A program made the position numbers and the translations under genes. From assembly GCF_001050345.1 (NCBI RefSeq), contig NZ_LFMW01000010.1, forward strand, positions 1 to 64,000: a stretch of 64,000 bases of DNA, in the 5' to 3' direction. Shown piece by piece: positions 39,746 through 49,474 of this stretch. The notes under the pieces are model-generated. The model had not been told where the DNA came from and did not search any database. It was given only the letters and a program-made list of their open reading frames with translations. The stretch comes from Pseudomonas fildesensis. Lineage in GTDB: Bacteria > Pseudomonadota > Gammaproteobacteria > Pseudomonadales > Pseudomonadaceae. Numbering within the stretch: the first letter of the stretch is position 1; every line of letters starts with the position of its first letter.

Positions 39746-41677
39746 ATGCGCAGTCGCCTTTTCAACTTTTTATCTTGTCTGCTTCTTTCCGCCACCGCCG
39801 TTCAATCCGCCCAGGCCGTGGACCTCACCACCCAACGTCAATATTACGATGAAGCCAAACGCGCCCTGGCCAAGGGCGATACCGGCCCCTACATGCAATA
39901 CAGCCAGGCGTTGGCCGACTACCCGCTCACGCCGTACCTGGCGTACGACGAGCTGACCGCCCGCCTGAAGACCGCCAGCAATCAGGAAATCGAACAATTT
40001 CTCGCGAAAAACGGCGACCTGCCCCAGGCCAACTGGATGAAACTGCGCTGGTTGCGCTGGCTGGCCGACCGTGGCGACTGGCAGACGTTTGAAAAGTACT
40101 ACGACCCCAAGCTGAATTTCGTTGAACTGGACTGCCTGCATGGCCAGTTCCAGCTCACGCATAACCTGAAAGCCGAAGGCTACAAAACCACCGAAAAACT
40201 CTGGATGACCGGCAAGTCGCAACCGGCCGCCTGTGATGCCACCTTCGGCCAGTGGGCCGCCGATGGCCAACTCACCGAACAGAAAATCTGGGACCGCGCC
40301 AAGCTCGCCGCCGAGGCGCGCAATTACACGCTGGCCAACAGCCTGGTGAAAACCCTGCCGACCCTCGGCGCCCAGGGCCGCCTGATGATCGATGTGGCGC
40401 AAAAGCCCGACATGCTCAGCGACCCGTCGCGCTTCCAGCCGGCCACCGAGGCCATGTCTGACGCGGTAGGGCTGGGGCTTCGTCGCCTGGCACGCCAGGA
40501 TCCCGACAAAGCCATGGCCCTGCTCGACGGCTACGCGAGCAGCATGCACTTCTCCCGTGACGAAAAAGTGGCAATCGCCCGCGAGATTGGCCTGACACTG
40601 GCCAAGCGCTTCGACCCGCGCGCCCTTGACGTGATGACCAAGTACGACCCGGAACTGCGTGACAACACCGTCTCCGAATGGCGCCTGCGCCTGCTGTTGC
40701 GCCTGGCGCGCTGGGAAGACGCCTACCAGTTGACCCGCAAACTCCCACAAGACCTGGCCACCACCAACCGCTGGCGCTACTGGCAGGCCCGCAGCCTGGA
40801 ACTGGCCGAACCGAAAAATCCGCAAGCCCTGGTGCTGTACAAGAACCTGTCACGGGAACGGGACTTCTACGGTTTCCTCGCCGCCGACCGCTCCCAGGCG
40901 CCGTACCAGTTGAACAACAAGCCGCTGGTGATGAGCCAGGCGCTGGTCAACAAAGTGCGCAACACCCCCGGCGTGCGTCGCGCCCTGGAGTTCTATGCAC
41001 GAGGCCAGATCGTCGATGGCCGCCGCGAGTGGTACCACGTCAGCCGTCACTTCAACCGTGACGAAATGGTCGCCCAGGCCAAACTGGCCTACGACATGAA
41101 GTGGTACTTCCCGGCGATCCGCACCATCAGCCAGGCGCAGTATTGGGATGACTTGGACATCCGCTTCCCGATGGCTCACCGCGACACCCTGGTGCGCGAA
41201 GCCAAGGTACGTGGCCTGCATTCGAGCTGGGTGTTCGCCATTACCCGCCAGGAAAGTGCCTTCATGGACGACGCGCGCTCCGGCGTTGGCGCCAGCGGCC
41301 TGATGCAACTGATGCCCGGCACCGCCAAAGACACCGCGCGCAAGTTCAGCATTCCCCTGGCCTCACCGGCCCAGGTGCTGGACCCGGACAAAAACATCCA
41401 GCTCGGCGCCGCTTACTTGAGCCAGGTGCACAGCCAGTTCAACGGCAACCGCGTGCTCGCTTCCGCCGCCTACAACGCCGGCCCCGGCCGCGTGCGCCAA
41501 TGGCTGCGCGGTGCGGATCACCTGAGTTTCGATGTATGGGTGGAAAGCATTCCATTCGACGAAACGCGCCAGTACGTGCAAAACGTGCTGTCTTATTCGG
41601 TGATCTACGGGCAAAAGCTCAATTCGCCACAGCCGTTGGTGGATTGGCATGAGCGGTATTTTGATGATCAGCAATAG
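39746..41677 (+). CDS. slt: Soluble lytic murein transglycosylase
   Basis: 643 residues, the size of E. coli Slt70. A signal peptide (residues 1-24, cleavage after SAQA) leads into a long alpha-superhelical U and L domain. The C-terminal lysozyme-like domain has catalytic Glu in FAITRQESAFM and the family motifs SGLMQLMPGTA and AYNAGPGRV. It cleaves glycan strands in the periplasm to give 1,6-anhydroMurNAc products that feed the NagZ pathway. The ATG at 39746 (MRSRLFNFL) fits the signal peptide; earlier codons do not. Confidence 0.95.
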   Translation: MRSRLFNFLSCLLLSATAVQSAQAVDLTTQRQYYDEAKRALAKGDTGPYMQYSQALADYPLTPYLAYDELTARLKTASNQEIEQFLAKNGDLPQANWMKLRWLRWLADRGDWQTFEKYYDPKLNFVELDCLHGQFQLTHNLKAEGYKTTEKLWMTGKSQPAACDATFGQWAADGQLTEQKIWDRAKLAAEARNYTLANSLVKTLPTLGAQGRLMIDVAQKPDMLSDPSRFQPATEAMSDAVGLGLRRLARQDPDKAMALLDGYASSMHFSRDEKVAIAREIGLTLAKRFDPRALDVMTKYDPELRDNTVSEWRLRLLLRLARWEDAYQLTRKLPQDLATTNRWRYWQARSLELAEPKNPQALVLYKNLSRERDFYGFLAADRSQAPYQLNNKPLVMSQALVNKVRNTPGVRRALEFYARGQIVDGRREWYHVSRHFNRDEMVAQAKLAYDMKWYFPAIRTISQAQYWDDLDIRFPMAHRDTLVREAKVRGLHSSWVFAITRQESAFMDDARSGVGASGLMQLMPGTAKDTARKFSIPLASPAQVLDPDKNIQLGAAYLSQVHSQFNGNRVLASAAYNAGPGRVRQWLRGADHLSFDVWVESIPFDETRQYVQNVLSYSVIYGQKLNSPQPLVDWHERYFDDQQ

Positions 41678-41711
41678 AAGCAGCTGCAAGCGACAAGTTT
41701 GAAGCTGTAAG

Positions 41712-41747
41712 AAAAAATGCCCGCGTCGAGAGACGCGGGCATTTTTT
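41712..41747. terminator. Bidirectional terminator between slt and the Fic gene
   Basis: AAAAAATGCCCGCGTC and GACGCGGGCATTTTTT form a 16-bp stem with a GAGA loop between convergent genes. The 20 bases before it (AGCTGCAAGCGACAAG...) look like another short Pseudomonas repeat. Confidence 0.95.
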
Positions 41748-42528
41748 ATGGGGCCGCCGGGCGCTCGCTTTGCACGGCCTCGGCCAAAGCCAGGCTCAAC
41801 GCCCGCAACATGAACTCAACGAACGGTGTTGCCTCGGCCTGTTGGTCGGCGGCAGAGAGCGCGGCATAGTAGGCATCCTGCTGTTCCCGTATCACTGCTT
41901 CCACTGGCAGGTACGCCAGCACAGGACGCCACTGGCTAAGGATCAACGTTTGCCAGAGTCGCCCCATCCGTCCATTTCCGTCAGCAAATGGATGGATAAA
42001 TTCGAATTCGTAATGAAATACACAGCTGGCAATCAGTGGGTGCCAATCAGACACCAACAGCCATTGCAGCAAGTCATCCATCAGATGTGTCACACGGCTC
42101 GCAGGCGGCGCCATATGGACCAATTGCTCACCACGATAGATGCCAACACCGGCCTGACGAAACCGCCCGGCATCGTCAATTAACCCATACATCAGCAGCT
42201 CGTGAGCCTGCAGCAGGTCAGCACGCTTACTCGGCGTCCACTGCGGCATCGCCTCATAAGCCGCAAATGCATTTCGCACTTCCTGAATTTCCTTGGGCAG
42301 GCCCAGCACTCGCTTGCCCTCCAACACAGCAGTCACCTGCTCGACGCTGAGCGTGTTGTTCTCGATCGCCAGCGAGGCCTGGATCGTGCGAATGCGATTA
42401 CCGCGCCTTAGCTGAGGCGTCTGACGACTATCGTCACAGACTGAGAGTTGACCGATCTGCTCACTGATATCGGCTACCAGGGCCAGCATCTTTGTAGTCA
42501 GCGTCAGCGGAGGTTGATAACGGCTCAT
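41746..42528 (-). CDS. Fic-family protein (probable AMP-transferase) with N-terminal inhibitory motif
   Basis: 260 residues. The Fic core HPFADGNGRMGR (179-190, His179) is complete, so nucleotidyl transfer to a protein hydroxyl is expected. The inhibitory motif (S/T)xxxE(G/N) is also present N-terminally as S52-LAI-E56-N57, which makes this a class II, self-inhibited Fic. No separate antitoxin gene is needed or seen. Residues 1-50 and the C-terminal helices (about 215-260) are poorly conserved. By eye its base composition is less GC-rich than its neighbours, suggesting horizontal gain. The target protein is unknown. Confidence 0.9.
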   Translation of the reverse strand: MSRYQPPLTLTTKMLALVADISEQIGQLSVCDDSRQTPQLRRGNRIRTIQASLAIENNTLSVEQVTAVLEGKRVLGLPKEIQEVRNAFAAYEAMPQWTPSKRADLLQAHELLMYGLIDDAGRFRQAGVGIYRGEQLVHMAPPASRVTHLMDDLLQWLLVSDWHPLIASCVFHYEFEFIHPFADGNGRMGRLWQTLILSQWRPVLAYLPVEAVIREQQDAYYAALSAADQQAEATPFVEFMLRALSLALAEAVQSERPAAP

Positions 42529-42591
42529 GTCCTCATCCAGATCAATAACGAAAGATCACATGATGCCTTAAGGAGCAGGCACACCGCAGCT

Positions 42592-44367
42592 TCATTCCAC
42601 TTCAACCCCATCACTGAACTGCAACGCCGCCAACCTTGCATACAGCGGATTGCTCGCAATCAACTGTTGATGCGTGCCCACCGCCACCAGCTTGCCCTGG
42701 TCCATCACTGCGATCCGGTCCGCATGTTTGACCGTCGCCAGCCGATGCGCGATCACCAGCGTGGTGCGCCCGTGCATCAGTTGCGGCAGGGCTTGCTGGA
42801 TCAGGTGTTCGCTCTGGGCATCGAGGGCGCTGGTGGCTTCGTCGAGCAGCAAGATCGGTGCGTCCACCAACAGCGCGCGGGCGATGGCCAGGCGTTGGCG
42901 CTGGCCGCCGGAGAGGCCCATGCCACCGTCGCCGAGGTGGGTCTGATAGCCGTCGGGCATTTGCAGGATGAAGTCGTGGGCGTGGGCGATGCGGGCGGCG
43001 GCTTCGACCTGCTCACGGGTGGCGCTCGGGTTGCCGTAGCGAATGTTCTCCTCGACGCTGCCGAAGAACAGCGCCGGGCTCTGGGACACCAGGGCGAAGT
43101 GGCGGCGCAGGTCCAGCGGGTCGAGGTCGGTCAGGGCGTGACCTTCGAGCAGGATGCGACCTTGCTGGGGGTCGTAGAAGCGCAGCAGCAGGTCGAAGAT
43201 TGTCGATTTGCCGGCGCCGGACGGACCGACCAGGGCCAGGGTTTCGCCGGGATTGATGGTCAGGCTCAAGCCGTCGATGGCGTAGCTGTCTGGCCGCGAC
43301 GGGTAGGAAAAACGCAGATCTTGCAGCTCCAGACGGCCACTGACCCGCACAGGCAACGGTACTGCGCCCGTGGCGGGCGCCTGAATCTCGTTGTTCGACT
43401 GCAACAACTCACCGATTCGCTCTGCGGCACCGGCAGCGCGCTGCAGTTCGCCGAGCACTTCACTCAGGGTACCGACGGCGCTGCCGACGATCAGGCTATA
43501 GAACACAAACGCCGCCAGCTCGCCGCCGGAAATGCGCCCGTTGATCACATCCATACCGCCGACCCACAGCATCACGCCCACGGCGCCGAGCACCAGCATG
43601 ATCACCAGCGTGATCAACCATGCGCGCTGGGCGATGCGTTTGCGCGCAGTGTTGAAAGCCTCCTCAACGGTCACGGCGAAGCGCTGTTCGTCCTGCACTT
43701 GATGGTTATAGGCCTGCACGGTCTTGATCTGCCCTAGCGTCTCGGACACATAACTGCCGACATCGGCGATGCGGTCCTGGCTCAAGCGCGACAGGCTGCG
43801 CACGCGGCGGCCGAAGATCAGGATCGGCGCCAGCACCAGCGGCAACGCGACCACCACAATGCTGGTGAGCTTGGGGTTGGTAATGAACAGCAGCACAATG
43901 CCGCCGATCACCATCAAGGCATTGCGCAGGAACAGCGACAACGAAGAGCCGATCACCGATTGCAGCAAGGTGGTGTCGGTGGTCAGCCGTGACTGGATTT
44001 CCGAGCTGCGATTATTTTCGTAGAAACCCGGATGCAGGTAGATCAGGTGGTTGAAGACCTGCCGGCGAATGTCGGCCACCACCCGTTCGCCGATCCACGA
44101 CACCAGGTAAAACCGTGCAAACGTGCCCACGGCAAGGCCCAGCACCAGCACCATGAACAGGCCGATGGACTGGTTGAGCAGGTGCGGCGACTGGGTCATG
44201 AACCCCTGGTCCACCAACAGGCGAATGCCCTGCCCCATCGACAAGGTAATGCCAGCGGTGACGATCAGCGCCAACAGAGCGCCCAGCGCCTGCCAGCGGT
44301 AGGGCGCAACAAAGCGGCTGGCCAGGCGAATCGCGCGGCGTTGACGGACTGAGAACATGGGAGGCAT
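42592..44367 (-). CDS. ABC exporter (fused permease-ATPase, MsbA-like)
   Basis: 591 residues from the ATG at 44367; an ATG three codons later is possible and neither has a strong ribosome-binding site. Six TMs fill residues 20-310. The ATPase has Walker A GPSGAGKST (about 385), signature LSGGQRQR, Walker B ILLLDEATSALD and H-loop VIAHRL. The family exports lipids, peptides or drugs; MsbA-type roles need LpxK-linked context, which is absent, so the substrate is open. It corresponds in type to PA3228 of P. aeruginosa. Confidence 0.9.
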   Translation of the reverse strand: MPPMFSVRQRRAIRLASRFVAPYRWQALGALLALIVTAGITLSMGQGIRLLVDQGFMTQSPHLLNQSIGLFMVLVLGLAVGTFARFYLVSWIGERVVADIRRQVFNHLIYLHPGFYENNRSSEIQSRLTTDTTLLQSVIGSSLSLFLRNALMVIGGIVLLFITNPKLTSIVVVALPLVLAPILIFGRRVRSLSRLSQDRIADVGSYVSETLGQIKTVQAYNHQVQDEQRFAVTVEEAFNTARKRIAQRAWLITLVIMLVLGAVGVMLWVGGMDVINGRISGGELAAFVFYSLIVGSAVGTLSEVLGELQRAAGAAERIGELLQSNNEIQAPATGAVPLPVRVSGRLELQDLRFSYPSRPDSYAIDGLSLTINPGETLALVGPSGAGKSTIFDLLLRFYDPQQGRILLEGHALTDLDPLDLRRHFALVSQSPALFFGSVEENIRYGNPSATREQVEAAARIAHAHDFILQMPDGYQTHLGDGGMGLSGGQRQRLAIARALLVDAPILLLDEATSALDAQSEHLIQQALPQLMHGRTTLVIAHRLATVKHADRIAVMDQGKLVAVGTHQQLIASNPLYARLAALQFSDGVEVE

Positions 44368-44602
44368 CACCGATGAGGAACCTGTACACAACATTGGGGG
44401 AACTTGGGCAAATAACAATGAGTCAGGTTAATTATGCCCACCGATGCGAGGCCCTAGAGGCTATTGGTCTAACGCCCGGCTGGAAATCCGCAGCGGTTTC
44501 TGGTGGACTGGATGTTCGAACCGGTGATCTTGTAAGGAGTTGTAATAGCTCGGTCACGCGGGGGGTTTAGGGTAGGTACACAACCTGATGAGGAGACAGG
44601 CC

Positions 44603-44776
44603 ATGACCTTGCAAAATAGCAGTGAAGCCAAGATCGAAGTAATCCGCCAACCGCAACAGTTGCCTTGCTCGTACATCGACGCCAAAGGCCACGAAGTGCA
44701 GATTACCGAAGAGATGATCCAGCAAGCCTGCAGCGAACTGGAACAGCGACTGGTCAAGCCTGCGCAGCAAGGCTGA
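44603..44776 (+). CDS. Small conserved protein (57 residues) of unknown function
   Basis: MTLQNSSEAKIEVIRQPQQL then PCSYIDAKGHEVQITEEMIQQACSELEQRL. The ATG at 44603 has GAGGAGA eight bases upstream, a good ribosome-binding site, which supports translation. A predicted short strand region is followed by an amphipathic helix. It has no TM or signal. It diverges from the ABC exporter, whose start lies 235 bases away. Confidence 0.7.
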   Translation: MTLQNSSEAKIEVIRQPQQLPCSYIDAKGHEVQITEEMIQQACSELEQRLVKPAQQG

Positions 44777-45036
44777 AGCGCCCACGCTCTTTCAGACCCG
44801 GCCCACGTGGCTAATGCCGATCAGTCAGGGCAAACACTGTACCTGTGGCGAGGGAGCTTGCTCCCGCTGGGCCGCGCAGCGGCCCCAAAGATTGGGACTG
44901 CTGCGCAGTCCAGCGGGACGGTGCGGCGATCCGACAAGTTTTTATCAAACTTAAAATAACTTACTGATTTTAAAGGGTTAAAATTTCACCCTAAAGTCTT
45001 GAGTCTTGCATAAACACTTTCAGGCGACCGCATTCT
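44777..45036. other. Gene-free gap with REP and AT-rich stretch
   Basis: Part of the 473-base gap between the small protein gene and pdxB. It holds a REP unit (44843-44935) and then an AT-rich stretch of about 70 bases (44936-45010) with a short inverted repeat AGGGTTAAAATTTCACCCT. I see no gene in it. Confidence 0.6.
44843..44935. repeat. REP/REPIN, diverged
   Basis: Left arm CTGTGGCGAGGGAGCTTGCTCCC, inner CTGGGCCGCGCAGCGG, and a strongly changed right part (CAGCGGGACGGTGCGGCGATCC). Confidence 0.7.
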
Positions 45037-45238
45037 TGTGGCGAGCGGGCTTGTCCCGCGTTGGGCTGCGCAGCAGCCCCAAAACCAGGCACAGAGGAGT
45101 GCCCGATACACCGCATTCGTCTTCATCAGGGGCGCTTCGCACCCCAACGCGGGACAAGCCCGCTCGCCACAGAGGTCCCAGTTTGCTGCGCGACAGCGCT
45201 ACGTCGAAGAGGTAGTGGGACCTCCCTCGCCACAGTAA
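45037..45238. repeat. REPIN plus extra REP arm before pdxB
   Basis: A REPIN at 45037-45171 has arms TGTGGCGAGCGGGCTTGTCCC and GGGACAAGCCCGCTCGCCACA. It is joined to a second inverted pair (AGGTCCCA at 45173, TGGGACCT at 45214) and a final arm CCTCGCCACAG. Confidence 0.88.
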
Positions 45239-45249
45239 CAACCGCGCGC

Positions 45250-46392
45250 CTACAGGGCTTTGGCACCTAAGGCCATGACGATGCTCGACAGTACTGTCGA
45301 CTCGCCGTTGATCCGCACCTTCAACCCATCAATCTCGCGACGCTCGGGATAATGCTTGCGCAGCAGGTCGAACGCCTTGCGCTGTTCTTCCACGGTGCCT
45401 ACCAGGCTGCGACGGAAGTCCGCATCGTCACGGCGCGGGTCGTACACGCTGCGGCACAAGGTCGCCAGCGCCCAGGCCGGATCGGTCGACGCATTCAAGT
45501 GCACCTCGGCCAGCCACGGTGGCGGCAGCAGGTCACTCAGCTGCATACTCGGTTCCTGGCCCAGATGCGCACAAAACGCCTGATAGATCTGCGCCGTGCC
45601 GCGCTGTTTGCCGTCCAGGCTGTAACCGGCGATATGCGGGGTGGCCAGTACACAGAGGTCGGCCAGGTCGACGTCCACTTCGGGCTCGCCTTCCCATACA
45701 TCCAGCACCGCTTGCAGGTCTTCGCGTTCCAGCAGCACGTCGCGCAGCGCGGCGTTGTCCACCACCGGGCCACGGCTGGCATTGATCAGCCAGGCGCCGG
45801 GTTTGAGACGGTTGAGGCGCTCGCGATCAAACAGGTGCCAGGTGGAGCCATTGCCGGACTTGGTCAACGGCGTATGCAGGCTGATCACATCGCATTGCTC
45901 GATGATCTGCTCCAGGCTGACGTAATCACCGTCTTCGGCGATTTGCCGTGGCGGGTCGCACACCAGCACGTTCCAGCCCAGGCCCTTGAGCACCTTGACC
46001 AACCGCCCGCCCACTTCACCGGCACCGACGACGCCATAGGTGCGCTGGTTGAGGTCCGCACCTTCGATCTCGGCCAGGGTCTGCAGGCTGCCCAGCACAT
46101 AATCCACCACGCCTCGCGCGTTGCAGCCGGGGGCGCTGGACCACTGGATACCGGCCTGTTTGAAGTAGTCGAGGTCCAGGTGATCGGTGCCAATGGTGCA
46201 GGTGCCGACAAACCGTACGTTCGTGCCAGCCAGCAGGGCGCGGTTGACGTTGGTTACCGAGCGCACCAGCAATACGTCGGCCTGCTCGACCGTGGCGCGG
46301 TCGATGGAACGGCCGGGTACCCGGCGAATTTCGCCAAATCCCTGGAAAAATGCATCGAGCAGCGGAATATTTTCGTCGGCAACAATCAACAT
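45250..46392 (-). CDS. pdxB: Erythronate-4-phosphate dehydrogenase
   Basis: 380 residues of the D-2-hydroxyacid dehydrogenase family. The NAD fold is [31 protein letters not shown] (about 120-150). The catalytic Arg is in [12 protein letters not shown], then come Glu and His ([14 protein letters not shown]). A C-terminal PdxB-specific domain of about 90 residues follows. It carries out the second step of deoxyxylulose-5-phosphate-dependent pyridoxal phosphate synthesis. It diverges from the MATE gene. Confidence 0.95.
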   Translation of the reverse strand: MLIVADENIPLLDAFFQGFGEIRRVPGRSIDRATVEQADVLLVRSVTNVNRALLAGTNVRFVGTCTIGTDHLDLDYFKQAGIQWSSAPGCNARGVVDYVLGSLQTLAEIEGADLNQRTYGVVGAGEVGGRLVKVLKGLGWNVLVCDPPRQIAEDGDYVSLEQIIEQCDVISLHTPLTKSGNGSTWHLFDRERLNRLKPGAWLINASRGPVVDNAALRDVLLEREDLQAVLDVWEGEPEVDVDLADLCVLATPHIAGYSLDGKQRGTAQIYQAFCAHLGQEPSMQLSDLLPPPWLAEVHLNASTDPAWALATLCRSVYDPRRDDADFRRSLVGTVEEQRKAFDLLRKHYPERREIDGLKVRINGESTVLSSIVMALGAKAL

Positions 46393-46531
46393 GGCAGGCT
46401 CCTTTCGCGGACCCGCAGTGTACAGGCATCACGGCCGCCGCTTACAAATCGCTAACACAGGTTTTTTCCTGACCGTTTCGTCAGGGCGTAGACTGCGCGG
46501 TCCTTGCGCATCTTTGATTGGACACTCGTAC

Positions 46532-47926
46532 GTGAACACTGCCACCGCCACCCTCACCCGCCCCGCCCGAATCAGCCGGGAAGTGCGCGGCCTGCTGACG
46601 CTCGCCCTGCCGATCATGATCGGCCAACTGGCCACCACCGCGATGGGCTTTGTCGACGCGGTGATGGCCGGACGCGTCAGCCCCCAGGACCTGGCGGCGG
46701 TGGGCCTGGGCAATTCGATCTGGATCCCGGTGTACCTGCTGATGACTGGCACGTTGCTGGCTACCACGCCGAAAGTCGCCCAGCGTTACGGTGCGGGAAA
46801 ATACAGCGAGATCGGACCTCTGGTGCGTCAGTCGCTGTGGCTGGCGATAGTGGTCGGGGTAACAGCGTCGCTGTTGCTGCTCAGCGCCGAACCTATTCTG
46901 CACGCGATGGAAGTCGAGCCCGACTTGATCGAGCCTTCCATGGGCTACCTGCAGGGCATCGCTGCAGGTATGCCAGCAATTGCACTGTATTACGTGCTGC
47001 GCTGTTTCAGTGACGGCCTTGGCCGCACCCGGCCGAGCATGGTCATGGGCCTGTGCGGGCTGGCGCTGAACATTCCGCTGAACTACATCCTCATCTATGG
47101 CCATTTTGGCGTTCCGGCCATGGGCGGCGTGGGCTGCGGTTGGGCCACGGCCATTGCGATGTGGGTGATGATGCTCGGCATGGCGGGCTGGACACGCTGG
47201 GCACCGGTGTACCGCAGCAGTGAATTGTTCACCCGGTTTGACTGGCCGCAATGGGCGGTAATCAAGCGTGTGCTGGGCATTGGCTTGCCGATTGGCATCG
47301 CGATCTTTGTCGAATCGAGCATCTTCGCGGTGATCGCCCTGTTGATCGGCAGCCTCGGTGCCACCGTGGTGTCCGGTCACCTGATTGCGCTGAATGTCAG
47401 CTCCCTGGTGTTCATGATCCCCTACTCCCTGAGCATGGCCGTCACCGTACGCGTGGGCCAGGCCCTGGGCCCTGGCGAGCCGCGAGAAGCGCGCTTCGCC
47501 GCCGGGGTCGGCATGGGCACGGCGCTGGCTTATGCCTGCGTGTCCTGCAGCCTGATGCTGGTGTTTCGCGAGCAGATTGCGGCGATCTACACGCCGGACC
47601 CGATCGTGATTCACCTGGCGTCGACGCTGATCGTGTTTGCAGCGCTGTTCCAGTTCTCCGACTCGATTCAGGTCACTGCCGCCGGGGCGCTGCGCGGTTA
47701 CCAGGACACCCGGGTGACCATGGTGCTGACGCTGTTTGCCTACTGGGGCGTGGGGTTGCCAGTGGGGTATGCCCTGGGGCTGACCGACTGGCTGGGCGAG
47801 CCGAGCGGCCCCAGCGGTTTATGGCAGGGGCTGATCGTGGGCCTGAGTTGTGCGGCGGGGATGTTGCTGGTGCGCCTGGCGCGCAGTGCACGCCGGCGGA
47901 TTCGCGCCGAAAAAGCCCGGGGTTAA
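46532..47926 (+). CDS. MATE-family multidrug/Na+ or H+ antiporter (NorM-like)
   Basis: 464 residues and about 12 TMs in two homologous halves. The first half begins [27 protein letters not shown], typical of NorM, and the second begins [20 protein letters not shown]. The GTG at 46532 is the best start; upstream in-frame codons run into the pdxB promoter. It ends by overlapping the convergent tusA by four bases. Confidence 0.9.
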   Translation: MNTATATLTRPARISREVRGLLTLALPIMIGQLATTAMGFVDAVMAGRVSPQDLAAVGLGNSIWIPVYLLMTGTLLATTPKVAQRYGAGKYSEIGPLVRQSLWLAIVVGVTASLLLLSAEPILHAMEVEPDLIEPSMGYLQGIAAGMPAIALYYVLRCFSDGLGRTRPSMVMGLCGLALNIPLNYILIYGHFGVPAMGGVGCGWATAIAMWVMMLGMAGWTRWAPVYRSSELFTRFDWPQWAVIKRVLGIGLPIGIAIFVESSIFAVIALLIGSLGATVVSGHLIALNVSSLVFMIPYSLSMAVTVRVGQALGPGEPREARFAAGVGMGTALAYACVSCSLMLVFREQIAAIYTPDPIVIHLASTLIVFAALFQFSDSIQVTAAGALRGYQDTRVTMVLTLFAYWGVGLPVGYALGLTDWLGEPSGPSGLWQGLIVGLSCAAGMLLVRLARSARRRIRAEKARG

Positions 47927-48174
47927 GCAGACTTTTTGCGAATCCAGTACAGGTACGTACCGGCCTGCTCCTGCTGACCCACCAGTTCGTGATCAAGGAA
48001 CACACAGAACTTGGGGATATCGCGGCGGGTCGACGGGTCGGTCGCGATCACCTTGAGCAAGCCGCCAGGCGGCAGGTCGCGGATGTGCTGGTGCAGCATC
48101 ATCACCGGCTCCGGACAATTAAGGCCGGTGGCGTCGAGGGTGCCATCGACGGGGGTGTCGAACATATCGCTCAT
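47923..48174 (-). CDS. tusA: Sulfur carrier protein TusA
   Basis: 83 residues with the TusA motif [16 protein letters not shown], where Cys20 carries the persulfide. It relays sulfur from IscS toward 2-thiouridine of tRNA and other thio-products. It is 27 bases downstream of rlmM on the same strand. Its last four bases overlap the end of the MATE gene on the other strand. Confidence 0.95.
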   Translation of the reverse strand: MSDMFDTPVDGTLDATGLNCPEPVMMLHQHIRDLPPGGLLKVIATDPSTRRDIPKFCVFLDHELVGQQEQAGTYLYWIRKKSA

Positions 48175-48201
48175 GGTCTACTCCTGGAACAGGCGCTCAG
48201 T

Positions 48202-49278
48202 TTAGCGGGCCTTGGTTTTCTTCACATCCACCAGCCGACGCAGGTGGCAGGTCACTTCTTCACGGTCGTGGTACAGCTGCTTGCAGCCGATTTCCACCCG
48301 AATGCCACGCGCCTTGAAGCCCTCTTCGATGCGCTCCAGCAAGCGCTTTACCTCGGCGTAACGCTGCTTCATCGGCAGCTTCAGGTTCACCACTGCCTCG
48401 CGGCAATAGCCCTCACCAATCCAGGTTTCGAGCAGCGCCGCGTTGCGCGCCGGCTTTTCGACGATGTCACACACCATCCAGTCCACCGGTTGCTTGGGCA
48501 CGAAGGTGAAGCCGTCAGCCATCAGGTGTTGCACCAGGCCGGTGTCCATCAGGCTTTCGGCCATCGGGCCGTTGTCGATGGCAGTCACCAACATGCCACG
48601 GTTAACCAGTTGCCAGGTCCAGCCGCCGGGGGCTGCACCGAGGTCGACACCGGTCATGTCGCCGTGCAGGCGCTCGTCCCACTGGTCGCGAGGGATAAAG
48701 TGGTGCCAGGCCTCTTCCAGCTTCAGAGTCGAACGGCTAGGCGCGTCACGCGGGAATTTCAAACGCGGGATGCCCATCGGCCACATCGCCGAGTTGTTCG
48801 ACTCAGCCAGGCCCATGAACACTTCGCGACCGCTCTTGAAGGTCAGCAGCAAGCGCGGCTTGCTCGGGTCATCCACCAGCTTGCCGGCGTTCAGCAGGGC
48901 TTTGCGCAGGTGCACTTCGAATTTCTTGCAGAAGTTCGACAGTTCCTTGCCATCGTTGGTGTCGACCATCTCCAGCCACAGGCTGCCGCACACCGGAAAT
49001 TCGCGCAGGTGGGCGAGGATGACGCTGATGCGGTCGGTTTCCGGCAGGTCGATAAACACCCCGCGCGCCCACTGCCTTGGGAAGATTAGCTCGGCAAAGC
49101 GCTGGCCGCGCATCAGGCGCTGGGCGCCGTCTTCTTCGGTGCAGACAAATTCGGCGCAGGCGCTGCCGGTCTTGGCCTTGGCGTAGCCGGAAACGTTCAG
49201 GCGCGCGGCGTGTTCCGAAATCTCGGAACAGACTTCGCCTTCAAAACCCGGGCGGCAGTGCATAAAAAGGGTGTTCAT
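48202..49278 (-). CDS. rlmM: 23S rRNA 2'-O-ribose methyltransferase (C2498)
   Basis: 358 residues, close to E. coli RlmM (366). An N-terminal THUMP domain (about 60-165) is followed by a Rossmann methyltransferase with the SAM motif DLGAAPGGWTWQLV. K-D-K-E-type catalysis is suggested by the later LKLPMKQR and VDWMVCDIVEKPAR segments. It methylates C2498 of 23S rRNA. It is upstream of tusA and diverges from acnA. Confidence 0.93.
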   Translation of the reverse strand: MNTLFMHCRPGFEGEVCSEISEHAARLNVSGYAKAKTGSACAEFVCTEEDGAQRLMRGQRFAELIFPRQWARGVFIDLPETDRISVILAHLREFPVCGSLWLEMVDTNDGKELSNFCKKFEVHLRKALLNAGKLVDDPSKPRLLLTFKSGREVFMGLAESNNSAMWPMGIPRLKFPRDAPSRSTLKLEEAWHHFIPRDQWDERLHGDMTGVDLGAAPGGWTWQLVNRGMLVTAIDNGPMAESLMDTGLVQHLMADGFTFVPKQPVDWMVCDIVEKPARNAALLETWIGEGYCREAVVNLKLPMKQRYAEVKRLLERIEEGFKARGIRVEIGCKQLYHDREEVTCHLRRLVDVKKTKAR

Positions 49279-49439
49279 CGACTCTCCTGGTGAATCAACC
49301 GACCTTGCGCTATCGCAATGCCTGTCATGAAAACGCGCGCATGATAGCCGAGTTCGGAACCTTGGTTCTGTCCATAGAGTCCAGTAATTAGCCAGCTACT
49401 GAAAACAGGGCTAGTTTGAAAGCTCTGCTCGTCCCGTCA

Positions 49440-49459
49440 GGTCCGTAGCCGTGCGGACC
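49440..49459 (+). promoter_or_regulatory. Hairpin in the acnA leader just before the ribosome-binding site
   Basis: GGTCCG-TAGCCGTG-CGGACC ends one or two bases before TAAGGAG of acnA. It is small but perfect, and sits where it could affect ribosome access or mRNA stability. No binding protein can be named. Confidence 0.45.
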
Positions 49460-49474
49460 ATAAGGAGTCATGTA

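Noticed and set aside
41746..42528. Fic gene as part of a toxin-antitoxin or defence island
   Set aside because: The inhibitory motif is within the protein, there is no partner gene, and no other defence gene is nearby.
44505..44530. TGTTCGAACCGG resembling a tRNA T-arm
   Set aside because: No acceptor stem, D-arm or anticodon arm can be built around it.
44373..44570. 65-codon open frame between the ABC exporter and the small protein gene
   Set aside because: It overlaps the exporter start and has no ribosome-binding site or similarity.
45006..45215. Short open frames in the REP regions (also at 28186 and 53470)
   Set aside because: Translated palindromic repeats; similar peptides appear at every REPIN.
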